From: Lachnospiraceae bacterium
GTDB taxonomy: Bacteria; Bacillota; Clostridia; Lachnospirales; Lachnospiraceae
Direction of reading: 5' to 3'
NCBI GenBank assembly: GCA_910574285.1
Contig: CAJTAL010000012.1
Span: forward strand, 50,503 to 114,502
Length of the DNA: 64,000 bases
The notes under the pieces: model-generated
Databases searched by the model: none
Told to the model about the DNA's origin: nothing
Seen by the model: only the letters and a program-made list of their open reading frames with translations
Part shown: in pieces, positions 54,559 to 63,940 of the stretch
Numbering within the stretch: position 1 is the first letter of the stretch
Layout: each line of letters begins with the position of its first letter
Translations under genes and position numbers: made by a program

Positions 54559-55029
54559 TTACTCATATTTACCAACGATACTGCCCTGCTGAATCATATG
54601 TTTCCTCGCTATTTTCATAAAACGGCTCTTTGTAGGTAAACCAGTTAAATCTATCTCTCTGTCAAGAGCGTATATCGTAAAACGGTATAAATGCTGTCTG
54701 CCTTTGGGCGGTTTAGGGCCGGCATACCTATATAGCCCATAACCAATTCCCTGTCTGGCATTTCCCAAATCTGAAACAATTTTTCCCTCCGGAATCGCTC
54801 CGTCGATCTTTTCTCTGGCTGATATATTAAAGATAAGCCAATGCGTAAAATCCTTAAAGATTGGGTGTTTAATGTCTTCAAGGATAATGGCTAGAGTCTT
54901 TGCACGTGGAGATAGATTTTTTATGATAAATTCAGGAGAACGGTTCTTTCCCCGTCCTGTATATTCTATCGGAAATTTTTCTCCATTTTTCATATTACTA
55001 CATTCGAAAATCAAAACATCCATGCCCAT
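54559..55029 (-). CDS. YbhB/YbcL (PEBP, Raf-kinase-inhibitor-like) family protein
   Basis: 156 residues. PEBP ligand-pocket motifs: SPEFIIKNLSPRAKTLAIIL, FTHWLIFNI, GYGLYRYAGPKPPKGRQHLY (the PxxP-type loop) and YRFTIYALDREIDL. No signal peptide, so cytoplasmic. The bacterial family binds anionic ligands; its role is unknown. RBS GGAGG six bases before the ATG at 55029. A TetR-type regulator remnant lies just upstream. Confidence 0.9.
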   Translation of the reverse strand: MGMDVLIFECSNMKNGEKFPIEYTGRGKNRSPEFIIKNLSPRAKTLAIILEDIKHPIFKDFTHWLIFNISAREKIDGAIPEGKIVSDLGNARQGIGYGLYRYAGPKPPKGRQHLYRFTIYALDREIDLTGLPTKSRFMKIARKHMIQQGSIVGKYE

Positions 55030-55050
55030 TTCATACCTCCAGCTAACAAG

Positions 55051-55257
55051 TTACTTACTTTCAAACTGTCTGATAAAATCATCTACTATATCAAACAGAC
55101 TTTCCTCTACTGAGAATCCATCATTAAAAAATCCTGCCTTCTCCAATGAGACAAAGCCATGCAAAATGCTATGATAATATTGGGAATAAAGAATAATTAC
55201 TGTTTTTTCTTTCGTATATTGGGATAATATCTCAAATAAAATTGATGAATCTGGAGA
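55051..55257 (-). pseudogene. C-terminal remnant of a TetR-type regulator
   Basis: An open frame of 68 codons with no start, ending 21 bp before the PEBP gene. The readable protein, LYSQYYHSILHGFVSLEKAG followed by FSVEESLFDIVDDFIRQFES, resembles the ligand-binding C-terminus of TetR/AcrR regulators (WHG-like). No HTH part exists upstream, where the mcrC fragment begins instead. The family call rests on a short match. Confidence 0.5.
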
Positions 55258-55902
55258 TTATAATGAGCAACCTAGCGGTTCACCTGACGAGATCCTTCGT
55301 AGCTTATCGGAAGAATATCCGCTATATACCTGTTTCTTTAATCCGAAATACTCTTCTGCGATTCCATCCAACTGTGCCGCTATCAATGAAAAATCTTTAT
55401 TTAGATCCAACGTTTTCACGCCAATCCGATTGCCGCCCATTACAAAACTGCAGTCCGGCACCACTGCCTCTTCCGTTCTGGCATACAGCAGCAGCCCCGA
55501 TACATTTCCTGTCCCCACTGCATCTTGATTTTTCACATAAGTAAAAATCTGATAAATATTACTGGAGTGCAGTGCGGCTTTATTGTATCGTCTCTGCATG
55601 GTTTGTCCATAATATTTTGTGTCTATGATCAGGATCTTCTCCTGGTACCTCAGAAAAATATCCGTCTGCATCACCGGCAGAAACTGTATCATGTCCTGTT
55701 CTGCCTCCGGCGACAGATTCCATTTTACCTGCGCTGCTCTTACCTCTGCCAGATATGTATGGTGCCGTTTAAAATATTCCAGAACAAATTTTTCATAAAG
55801 CCTGTGCATATGATCGTCAGAAAATACCGTCATCTTATACCTGCCTTTTACCGTAGTCTGGAGCAAACCGTCTAACACGAAATAGCAGATATTCATGAGC
55901 AT
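55258..55902 (-). pseudogene. mcrC: N-terminally truncated mcrC (5-methylcytosine restriction subunit)
   Basis: 214 codons matching the C-terminal nuclease half of McrC: LMNICYFVLDGLLQTTVKG, HMHRLYEKFVLEYFKRHHT, the PD-(D/E)XK core LPVMQTDIFLRYQEKILIID with TKYYGQ, and NIYQIFTYVKNQDA. The N-terminal part that contacts McrB is missing. The IS element inverted end begins about 30 bp upstream of the fragment. No mcrB is present. It may once have formed a McrBC-type defence locus; now presumably inactive. Confidence 0.75.
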
Positions 55903-55952
55903 CTCATAATTGTGGACCTATGTCAATACTTTGGACACAAAAAGTTGAAAGT

Positions 55953-56818
55953 TTATGCTGCTTTTTTGAGTTCCTCATCCTCCTTTTGCTGAGGTGTCAT
56001 ATAACCAATTGCACTATGGATTCGTTTGCGGTTATACCAGCCCTCTATATATTCAAAGATTGCCCTGCGGGCTTCTCTAGAATCCTGATATGTGTGAAGA
56101 TAGATCTCTTCCTTTTTCAATACGGAATGAAAGGATTCTATGCAGGCATTGTCATAGGGATTCCCTTTACGGCTGAATGAATGGATCATTCCATGACTGC
56201 CCAGATAACTCTCAAATGCCTGGCTTGTGTACTGACTGCCCAGATCACTGTGGAGAATGATTCCCTGCGTGTCTCTGACATTCAGGCAGGCATTCTTTAC
56301 CGCTTCCACTGCCAGCTCCGCTGTCATGGATGTCCCATAGGCATATCCGATAATCTTGCGGCTGTACAGGTCCATTACGGAAGCCAGATAGGCCATCCTT
56401 CTTTCAGCACATGGATATAGGTGATATCCGTACACCATTTCTGATTGATGGTTTCTGCTTCAAAATTACGTCTCAAGATATTTACCTTATCATCAGGGAC
56501 AGCCCCATGGTTTGCATTGTGGTTATACTTTTTTACCACTACAGACCTCAGCCCTTGTTCTGCCATATGCCTCTGGACACGCTTTACGCTGCAGGGTGTC
56601 CCATTGCCATTGAGGGTACGGCATATTTTGACGGCGCCATACCTCCGTTTTGAATCATCGTAAGCCTGTTTCACTTTATGGCTGAATTCTTCATATTCCT
56701 CCTGTCTGTTTGAGGGTACACTGATCAAAGCTTTGTAATAAGTACTCCTTGGAAATTTCAAAGCACTGCAAAGCTGGGATACCGTGTAATGGTTTAGGTT
56801 GTCTTGGATAAAAGTCAC
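55953..56818 (-). pseudogene. IS3-family transposase orfB, disrupted by a 1-base frameshift
   Basis: The N-terminal part (56375-56818) covers HTH_21 and the first catalytic Asp (KWCTDITYIHVLKEGW). The C-terminal part (55953-56438) resumes AYLASVMDLYSRKIIGYAYG with the second Asp in ILHSDLGSQYTS and the Glu in NACIESFHSVLKKE. The frames would join if one G were present in GGATGGCC at about 56392, so a single-base loss has broken the rve domain. Confidence 0.85.
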
Positions 56819-56826
56819 AATCTCGG

Positions 56827-57105
56827 CTATTGTTCTTTCGCGAATATGGCGGTCGCTTTTTTTAGTATTTCATTCTCAATCTTAAGACGCTGGTTCTCTT
56901 TCTGGAGAGCCTTATACTCCTTGAGGGTGACTGTTTCCTCTTCAGATACCTTGATTGGAGAAAGCTGTTTCACCCAGTTACTGAGTGTGCTCCGATTTAC
57001 GCCATATTCACGTTCCAGTTGTGGATACGAAGTTCCTCCGGCATTATACAGATCCACGATCTGCTGTTTGAATTCCAGAGTGTAGGATTTTTGGTTTTTC
57101 GCCAT
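56827..57105 (-). CDS. IS3-family transposase orfA
   Basis: 92 residues. HTH of the transposase_8 type (YTLEFKQQIVDLYNAGGTSY, REYGVNRSTLSNWVKQLSP) followed by a leucine-zipper-like helix (LKEYKALQKENQRLKIENEI). The 3' end contains CTAAAAAAAG, a typical slippery run for the -1 shift that makes the OrfAB fusion. Start at 57105 after GGAG. Confidence 0.88.
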   Translation of the reverse strand: MAKNQKSYTLEFKQQIVDLYNAGGTSYPQLEREYGVNRSTLSNWVKQLSPIKVSEEETVTLKEYKALQKENQRLKIENEILKKATAIFAKEQ

Positions 57106-57334
57106 GTTGAACATCTCCTTTGCTCTTTCATTTTATAGTATAGGTTGTTCAACTTTTTCTGTCCACACTTATATACTAACACCAATCACAAGCCGTTTGA
57201 CCTTTTTTCTCTTCTTGAGTTTTTTTCTCTTTCTGTGTTGTTTTTTATCCATTGCCGCATTTGTTCCTCATTCCTTTTTCCAAAATATATTGTTTCATAG
57301 GAAAGTCAAAAACTGGTCAAGAATTAGGCATTAT

Positions 57335-59344
57335 TCAACGACTTTTTGATAAAACGATATTCTCCCCGCTTTCTTTTGCTAATATATAAATGTTGCCAGC
57401 ATCACAAGTAACTGACATTGCGGGCGTATCGCTCATCAACCTTTTGTTATTCCCGTCCTTGTTGCAGGAATATACACGACTTCCGTCTGTTCTGGATACA
57501 TAATAAATCGACTGCTCATCAATGCAGAAATCATACGCAACTACTTTTTCATAAGTAAAAGTTTCGCCGCTTAGAACATGATACCTTGTTAAAACCGATT
57601 GCTCGTTTTTGTAAAAAATGTTTTCTCCATCGAATGAGATATTTCCACTTGTAGGGATGTCAAGTTTTGTAATGCCTTTCGTAAAACGGTTTACTTCTGT
57701 TATACCATCATTGCCAATGAAAAATATGCTGTCATCATTTATGAAAAAATCGTAATGGAACTCTAAAAACTTCCATTTATCACCCGTCTCATAATCAATG
57801 CCAAAGAGGGAACGACCAGAATTTGTAATCTGTTCAAAAACGATTTTTTCTTCAAAGGTATCTAAATTAAGTTCTACCACCGACACCTTTGTTATACTGC
57901 TGTTATAGTTTCCGATGCGGTTTACATAGCTTTCCGTAACCGATGTCGTATAATATAGATATGGTGAACATACACAAATCGCACCTACCTTTTCTTCATC
58001 AGAAAACGTCCCAAACATAGGTGAGCGTACTAAATGAAGCATTTCTCCCGTGGAAGCATTTTTAAGATAATAATCAAAAGTTTCTGCGTCCTGTGTTATT
58101 TCATAGCCCATACAATTATATTCCGCTGATGAATTATAAATAAAATTCTGGCTTTTTCCGTTATCTGAACATCCTGTCATTGTCAATACGAAACTAAGTA
58201 TGATAGCAAGAGTCGATATATTTCGCATTTTCCTTGTTTTCATTTGCCATTTGTTAGAATTGCTCCGTAAAATCCAAGCGGTAGCCAAAATACATAAGAA
58301 TACGGATACTGAAAACAAAATCAGCAGTGTAATAGTATGAATCTCTGCAAAAACAATTTTCTCATCACCTGTAAAAGCATCGCTTGAAACAATATCTCCT
58401 GCAAAAAAGTCTGTTCCGAGCAGAAATGGCAAAGGCAACGGCAGACGGTAAATCATTGTTTTGGATAGACCTACATAGGGAATAATGACCGATACTGCAC
58501 CTGCAAGCAGGGTCACCGCATACTTTTTCGCCAAAACAGAAATAAACATAAGAAGTATTGTTAAAAACACGCTGCCAAAAAGACGGAGCAATCCTATATA
58601 AACATATCCCTCGAATAAAGTTATGCTTTTGTTGCTGCCTGCAAAGTAACTAAGGCTTTGGATGGGATAATTTCCATTAGGCAGTCCATATTTGAGGCTG
58701 TAAAATCCGTATTCAATGAGCGATATGCTTACGCACATCAAGAGGACGCCCGAAATAACAATGAGCAGCTTATGCAAAGAGCTTTTCCTCCCCTCTTTTG
58801 ATGTCAAAATCAAAGCGTCCATCTGGCAGCTATACTCGGAACAGAATACGGGCGTAACAATCAGCAAAATGCCAAGGAACAGGACAAAATTAAGCGTACC
58901 TCCGCCAAGAAGCCCCGTCCATCCGTTTGTTTGAAGAAAATAACGGTTTTTGGCATTTTCGCAGGTGTAGAGATATTGCTGATATATGACCTCAAATCCA
59001 TTTTGATGTTCCAGAACATTTTCGATTTCTTGGCTCTCTCTTTTATATTCACTTTCACTGATTTTGCCATCATAGCAGCTTTCCAAAAGATAGCTTTTCT
59101 TCCCCTTGGCTTCTGCAATTCTCTCTGCCTCCTGTTCCAGATAGAGAGAGGATTCATCAGTACAGTATCCATTTACCTTTTCAAGATACCATTCATATTC
59201 ACTTTTGTACTGTTCCATTGCACTATTATAAGGATTGTCTGATGCAACGAGCCAAATGGTGCCAAGTAATAGAACAAGGACGATATAGCAAAGCCCTTTT
59301 TGGTGGAGCATTATCTTTTTTATTTCGTACATGAATCCAGACAT
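57335..59344 (-). CDS. ABC-2 type membrane protein fused to an extracytoplasmic beta-propeller-like domain
   Basis: 669 residues. The N-terminal 365 residues are a permease-like part: TM1 GLCYIVLVLLLGTIWLVA, an extracytoplasmic charged loop, then five or more TMs (NFVLFLGILLIVTPVFC through LILFSVSVFLCILATAWI). Next comes a second signal-like segment, MRNISTLAIILSFVLTMTGC, with a perfect lipobox at Cys392, and a DUF5050-like propeller (YLYYTTSVTES, SIFFIGNDGITEVNRF, IYYVSRTDGSRVYSCNKDGN). It looks like a permease gene fused to a lipoprotein gene; no strong internal RBS is seen before Met373. Start at 59344 after AGGAGG. Last gene of the operon. Confidence 0.8.
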   Translation of the reverse strand: MSGFMYEIKKIMLHQKGLCYIVLVLLLGTIWLVASDNPYNSAMEQYKSEYEWYLEKVNGYCTDESSLYLEQEAERIAEAKGKKSYLLESCYDGKISESEYKRESQEIENVLEHQNGFEVIYQQYLYTCENAKNRYFLQTNGWTGLLGGGTLNFVLFLGILLIVTPVFCSEYSCQMDALILTSKEGRKSSLHKLLIVISGVLLMCVSISLIEYGFYSLKYGLPNGNYPIQSLSYFAGSNKSITLFEGYVYIGLLRLFGSVFLTILLMFISVLAKKYAVTLLAGAVSVIIPYVGLSKTMIYRLPLPLPFLLGTDFFAGDIVSSDAFTGDEKIVFAEIHTITLLILFSVSVFLCILATAWILRSNSNKWQMKTRKMRNISTLAIILSFVLTMTGCSDNGKSQNFIYNSSAEYNCMGYEITQDAETFDYYLKNASTGEMLHLVRSPMFGTFSDEEKVGAICVCSPYLYYTTSVTESYVNRIGNYNSSITKVSVVELNLDTFEEKIVFEQITNSGRSLFGIDYETGDKWKFLEFHYDFFINDDSIFFIGNDGITEVNRFTKGITKLDIPTSGNISFDGENIFYKNEQSVLTRYHVLSGETFTYEKVVAYDFCIDEQSIYYVSRTDGSRVYSCNKDGNNKRLMSDTPAMSVTCDAGNIYILAKESGENIVLSKSR

Positions 59345-60561
59345 TTTATCCTCCTGTCCCGGCAATGACAATTCTTCTTAGAAAATATAACCATTACCGT
59401 TATTACAACCATTCCCACTATTACGGCAAAAATAATAGCTGCCAAAAAACTTTGTATTGGATAGCCCGCAAAACCGATAAATTCAGTCTTGCCGAACAGA
59501 ATGCGGTTAGTGAGCAGCGAGTATGGGTTTATTATCTTTAGCCCAATATTGCTTGAGTAACTCTGTGATGCACCTATAATAACCAAACATAAGGCTACTC
59601 CAAAATCAGAAACAAATGGGATAAGAGCATTACGCCAAAACATGGAAATCAGTAGGAATACCATACTCATAGTCCATATGCCGATTGCTTTTGTAATTGC
59701 GGATAGAACTACGTATTGCCACAAATTGCAGTTTACCGCAGCCGTACTGAAATTGCTGATGGCATACAGAGGAAGATTATATCCCTCCATTGTTCCAAAT
59801 GAAAAGGAAAAGCCAAGATAATCCAGAACGGAAAACCATATTACAACACTTATTACAAATAAAGTAACTGCAACAATTTTAGCTAATACGATTTTTTTAC
59901 CGCCATTAGGGTTCGTCAATAACAGCATATCCATCTGCGTTTCCTTTTCATAGACGAAAGTGCTGATAATCCCGTATAAACAAAGAAACATAACCAATAT
60001 ATTTGAAAAATCATAGTTCAAATAATAGTTATACATTTCCTGATAGGCAAAAGCTGGTATATTCCGTCCAGAATAAAGATTGTAAATTACACTGTTTTTA
60101 CGCACTTCAAAGTTAAGTCCTTGTTCCTTGTAAAATACAGCATTTTCTTTTGCCTTCTTTGCCACTTCCGAAGCATAAGTCCGATAATTATAGAAATATT
60201 CCATAGGCTGTACATAGTATTTTTCTAAGATGTTTTCGTCACTATATATATTTCCCGTCATCGTATTCGGGTCATCTGTGTCTGTGCTTGCCGTCATATC
60301 AGCCGTAGCATCTGCTAACGGCTGATATAGGTCAAGAAGATTGTTGATTTTATCGGTAGTTATCTCTCCACGATATTTCTCATAGAGCTGCCAATACACG
60401 CTGTTCCAACTGCGGCTGTCTTTCCCGTCTGCCAAATAGGAATAGGAATGAAATTCATTATTTATTTTGAACAGATTTATTACACTGAACAGAATAAGTA
60501 CAACAAGTATTGACCGCTTGCAAAACAATTTGTAAAATTCATATCTGATTAAGCGTGTCAT
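59320..60561 (-). CDS. ABC-2 type transporter permease
   Basis: 413 residues. TM1 SILVVLILFSVINLF after MTRLIRYEFYKLFCK, a long extracytoplasmic loop (about 45-185, polar with YYVQPMEYFYNYRTYASEVA), then five TMs: ILVMFLCLYGIISTFVYEKE, IVLAKIVAVTLFVISVVIWF, YVVLSAITKAIGIWTMSMVF, CLVIIGASQSY and FLAAIIFAVIVGMVVITVMV. Start at 60561 after GGAGAG; the 24-codon upstream extension overlaps the ATPase gene. Its end overlaps the next gene by 25 bp. Confidence 0.85.
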   Translation of the reverse strand: MTRLIRYEFYKLFCKRSILVVLILFSVINLFKINNEFHSYSYLADGKDSRSWNSVYWQLYEKYRGEITTDKINNLLDLYQPLADATADMTASTDTDDPNTMTGNIYSDENILEKYYVQPMEYFYNYRTYASEVAKKAKENAVFYKEQGLNFEVRKNSVIYNLYSGRNIPAFAYQEMYNYYLNYDFSNILVMFLCLYGIISTFVYEKETQMDMLLLTNPNGGKKIVLAKIVAVTLFVISVVIWFSVLDYLGFSFSFGTMEGYNLPLYAISNFSTAAVNCNLWQYVVLSAITKAIGIWTMSMVFLLISMFWRNALIPFVSDFGVALCLVIIGASQSYSSNIGLKIINPYSLLTNRILFGKTEFIGFAGYPIQSFLAAIIFAVIVGMVVITVMVIFSKKNCHCRDRRIKCLDSCTK

Positions 60562-60629
60562 TTTTTCTCTCCAATGCCTTTCGACTCTCGCGGCATTCGT
60601 CAAATGCTCGTGTGAGCACGGCGCTTGAC

Positions 60630-61493
60630 TCATTGCCCGCGGAAATAATATAAAAATACATCTTCCAAGTTAGGGGAAGCTTTTACTGCGTTTGTTGCGG
60701 GCGAACTATCGCTTACAATCCTTACTGAAAAATTTTCGCCCTGCTGCTTCATATTACTGACATAATATTTGTCGCTAAGGCAAGCAGCCTCTTTGGCGTT
60801 TGTTGTCACTTCCCACACTTTACCATAGATACTCTGTTCTAATTCGTCGGTAGTTCCTTGGGTAATCAAAGCGCCTTCTTTCAGAATAATAATCTCTTTT
60901 GCAATACACTCGACATCAGAAACGATATGGGTAGCCAGCAAAATCGTCCGTCCCTGTGCAAACTGTGAAATCAAATTGCGAAAGCGGATGCGTTCACTTG
61001 GGTCAAGTCCTGCTGTAGGCTCGTCTAAAATAAGGATTTTAGGGTCGCCTAACATTGCCTGGACAATGCCGACTCTCTGCCGCATACCACCAGAAAGTGC
61101 GCCAATCTTTTTATCTTTCGCATCGAAAAGATTGACAATGCCCAGAAGCTTAAAAGCCCGTTCTATTCCTTGTTCCGCAGGGATTCCTTTTAACGCGCAC
61201 ATATATAACAGGAAATCCATTACCGTAAAATCCCGATAGAAGATAGGGTATTGCGGCATATATCCGATTTTTGATAAAAAGTCTTTGCCCATTTTTTTTG
61301 CATCTTGACCGTCTATCAAAACAGTTCCATTATCGCTGCCCAAAATACCGACAAATATATTTATCAGCGTTGTTTTTCCTGCGCCGTTAGCCCCTAAAAG
61401 TCCATAGACGCCCTCCGAAAGTTCAGTGGTAAAATTCTTTAAGGCATATTTACCTTTATACTGTTTTGAAATATTCTGAAATGATACTTTCAT
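60630..61493 (-). CDS. ABC transporter ATP-binding protein (CcmA/NatA type)
   Basis: 287 residues. Walker A LLGANGAGKTTLINIFVG, Q-loop region GYMPQYPIFYRDFTVMDFLL, signature LSGGMRQRVGIVQAML, Walker B ILILDEPTAGLDP, H-loop LLATHIVSDVECI. The C-terminal extension (about 215-287) is typical of the antibiotic or bacteriocin exporter class. With the two membrane proteins downstream it forms a complete ABC-2 transporter. 6 bp after the lipoprotein gene. Confidence 0.94.
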   Translation of the reverse strand: MKVSFQNISKQYKGKYALKNFTTELSEGVYGLLGANGAGKTTLINIFVGILGSDNGTVLIDGQDAKKMGKDFLSKIGYMPQYPIFYRDFTVMDFLLYMCALKGIPAEQGIERAFKLLGIVNLFDAKDKKIGALSGGMRQRVGIVQAMLGDPKILILDEPTAGLDPSERIRFRNLISQFAQGRTILLATHIVSDVECIAKEIIILKEGALITQGTTDELEQSIYGKVWEVTTNAKEAACLSDKYYVSNMKQQGENFSVRIVSDSSPATNAVKASPNLEDVFLYYFRGQ

Positions 61494-61499
61494 AGATCA

Positions 61500-62759
61500 T
61501 TACCCCTTAAAGCCAAATGTTGTTATCAAGGTGCTTACCTCGCCAATACCTCGCCCAAGCACAACGATACAGGCGCCGGATTCATCCAAAATTAAAATCT
61601 GCGGGATACGCTGGAAATAAGTACTGTTGTTGTCCTTGACCGTTTCGGTATGGATAACCTTTCCCGATGCTGTATCATAAATATTAATTGTTACGCTTGC
61701 TTCTCCCAAAATGGAAGTAGCAACATATTTACCCTGTTCAGAGCAGAAAACCCCGTCCTTTCCTTCGCTGCTGCTTGAGAATGCAATCTTTTTTTCTGTA
61801 TTAGATGCAGTATCAAGCATTAACAGCGTTCCATTATTTTTATTAAAGCTCTGGGGCATGACAAGTAAGTTCCCGCCCTTTTGTACTTCTTCAACATCCA
61901 CTTCATAATCGGCTTTTTGGGTGATACTAAGACTTGCATTGTCTGTAGATACTGTTCCATAAACAGAGACTCCATCCCCGCCATTAGAGCTTATTCCCAT
62001 GCCTACATAAGTTAAAGTTTTATTTCCCGTAAATGCAAGACTATCCATCGTTGCAATCTCCATATTATTTGCCCTGCCATTTTCGGAATAGTTCAGAATG
62101 GCATGTACCTTTTGGGAAGAAGTATCATAGAGATAAAGTCCTTGTAATCCGCCGAAAGCGATTTGTTTTCCGTCCTGTGAAATGGCGACGCTCGCCATTT
62201 GGAGGACAGAATCATCATTTAGCAGCCCACTAAAGGAAATCGTATTCTCAACAACAAAATCCTTATTTAATAGGTATCCTTTTATTCCATTACTGCTTTG
62301 TGCCGTTGCAAATGAGTCCGTGCTGCCGCCGCTATTTTCTTCACCGACAATGAAATACCCGTCCGAATAAGGCTGCACACATAACTCATTCAAAAAAATA
62401 TCCGCACTTGCTATAATCCCGCTTTTCCCAGTATCATAAAGATAGAGCTTATCTGCTGCAACAATAATCCGATTGCCATCGGCGTAATAACAGCCGCTGA
62501 CCTTTCCAGAGAAAGCCGAGCCATTCACTGTGCCAACATCCATAGTATTTTTATCTGTATCACTATTCTGTGGGTTGGACTTATTTTTGCCGCTGCTTTC
62601 ACTTCCTGTTTTTTCCGATGTGTTATCTTCTTCGGATTGTGGAGCATCTATGGAGCTTCCGTTTTCAGAACTATTCACATTTTCCTGACTGTTACCACAA
62701 GCTGACAGATTAAGAGCAAAAGCAAGTATAAGCATAATGCACATAAATTTCATTTTCAT
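61500..62759 (-). CDS. Lipoprotein with propeller-like repeats
   Basis: 419 residues. Lipoprotein signal MKMKFMCIMLILAFALNLSA followed by CGN, a Ser/Asn/Glu-rich linker (22-75), then a repeat domain of WD/YncE type: LYLYDTGKSGIIASADIFLN, IAFGGLQGLYLYDTSSQKVH, LLMLDTASNTEKKIAF and INIYDTASGKVIHTETVKDN. The D-T-x-x-x-K turn recurs once per blade. Probably extracytoplasmic, attached to the membrane, and working with the ABC transporter downstream. Substrate unknown. Confidence 0.85.
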   Translation of the reverse strand: MKMKFMCIMLILAFALNLSACGNSQENVNSSENGSSIDAPQSEEDNTSEKTGSESSGKNKSNPQNSDTDKNTMDVGTVNGSAFSGKVSGCYYADGNRIIVAADKLYLYDTGKSGIIASADIFLNELCVQPYSDGYFIVGEENSGGSTDSFATAQSSNGIKGYLLNKDFVVENTISFSGLLNDDSVLQMASVAISQDGKQIAFGGLQGLYLYDTSSQKVHAILNYSENGRANNMEIATMDSLAFTGNKTLTYVGMGISSNGGDGVSVYGTVSTDNASLSITQKADYEVDVEEVQKGGNLLVMPQSFNKNNGTLLMLDTASNTEKKIAFSSSSEGKDGVFCSEQGKYVATSILGEASVTINIYDTASGKVIHTETVKDNNSTYFQRIPQILILDESGACIVVLGRGIGEVSTLITTFGFKG

Positions 62760-62762
62760 TTT

Positions 62763-63800
62763 TCAGCCCTCCTTATAAAGCAAAATTGAGCCTGTCTTAT
62801 TTGTAGAACAATCATTGCTTGCAGCAACGGCTGCCGCATAGAAAGTATTGAAGTCATCTAATTTATAGGTGTCTATGATGGCTTCAATTATCCACACATT
62901 TCCTTTGCTTAATGTTGCATCGTATGAAATCACTTTATCAAACGATATAGGCTTATGATTTAAGAAAAATGATATGCCATACCTTGTACCCGGCGTTCCG
63001 CAAATCGTGTAACGTACTGTAAGTGTATCTTTATTGGTAAGATTGATATTGTCATACACTAATTCTCCATCATATGAAATAGTCGAATAAACGCCGCTAT
63101 CCAATGTATCCATAGTAATTCCATCCCAACCGTTTTTCACAAGCTCATTCTCAATAAAAGAGGAAGTGATTTTTTCTTCCGCAACGCGGACATCACGAAA
63201 AATATTTTCACTTTCTCCATAAAAAATATCGCTGTCTGGAGCATCCTCATTAAAATGCAGTTTCAACATTCTTTCAAGGTGTTGGTGATACCAGCCGTAA
63301 CTTGATGTTTCTTTCATATCGGGTTGGAAAGCGGGATTGGTAATGCTCATGATTGTAATATTTAGGGTATCACCTTTTTTTCCTGTGTTCGGTGTAAACA
63401 TAAACGAAAATTTTTCTTCGTGTTTTTCTGATGTTTGGAAACAATGGAGATACTCATATTCCGCCCTCGTATCATTCACCTTGTATGCCTGTGGCTTTCC
63501 GTCCAAAAAGAGCAGGAAGCCTATGTTATCCAATTTTCCCTCTGATACAAACTGATAGTCCAAGGTAAATTCTCCGCCGTTATACTCATACGGTAAAACA
63601 CTCTGGTCATCAGTTCTGGTGGGACTCGCTTCCTCGTGGCTGAGAAAACCTAAAGAGCCATCTTCCTCCGATTTTGTGAATGGATTTTCTTCCGTGTTTT
63701 GTGGGGGAGCTTTTCCGTCCTCAATGTTATAATTTCCACAAGCTGTCGTAGTGAATAGCAAGCCGCAAATCATAACTAATGATAATATTCGTTTTCGCAT
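62763..63800 (-). CDS. Lipoprotein of unknown function
   Basis: 345 residues. Signal MRKRILSLVMICGLLFTTTA with Cys21 of the lipobox TTAC. The mature part seems beta-rich, with GGEFTLDYQFVSEGKLDNIG, FLLFLDGKPQAYKVNDTRAE and a later similar strand pair YGISFFLNHKPISFDK, suggesting two related domains. First gene of the five-gene operon (63800 to 57335), 3 bp before the next lipoprotein gene, so translationally linked. No known family recognised. Confidence 0.75.
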   Translation of the reverse strand: MRKRILSLVMICGLLFTTTACGNYNIEDGKAPPQNTEENPFTKSEEDGSLGFLSHEEASPTRTDDQSVLPYEYNGGEFTLDYQFVSEGKLDNIGFLLFLDGKPQAYKVNDTRAEYEYLHCFQTSEKHEEKFSFMFTPNTGKKGDTLNITIMSITNPAFQPDMKETSSYGWYHQHLERMLKLHFNEDAPDSDIFYGESENIFRDVRVAEEKITSSFIENELVKNGWDGITMDTLDSGVYSTISYDGELVYDNINLTNKDTLTVRYTICGTPGTRYGISFFLNHKPISFDKVISYDATLSKGNVWIIEAIIDTYKLDDFNTFYAAAVAASNDCSTNKTGSILLYKEG

Positions 63801-63890
63801 TGTTTATCCTCCTGTCATGTTTGATGTATTTCAATTATAAAAGCCAAATGTCAAAATGCGGTCAAGGAATAGGAAATTACATAAGAAAAA

Positions 63891-63940
63891 GGGTGTGTAA
63901 AATAATCTGTGTAAATCATCACAGATTATTCGACACATCC
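63891..63940. repeat. Large imperfect palindrome near the window end
   Basis: Arms GGGTGTGT-AATAATCTGTG and CACAGATTATT-CGACACATCC around an 8-base loop. It could be a terminator for a gene entering from the right, or the end of an insertion sequence; a TATAAT follows at 63948-63953 on the plus strand. Confidence 0.5.

Larger units (their letters stand above)
55930..57168 (-). mobile_element. IS3-family (IS150-like) insertion sequence with a frameshifted transposase
   Basis: About 1.24 kb. The ends share TGGACA-n-AAAAAGTTGAA as inverted repeats (left from about 55932, right to about 57165) with one mismatch over 18. It contains orfA and a broken orfB. Possible ACTT target duplication at the borders. 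Confidence 0.8.
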
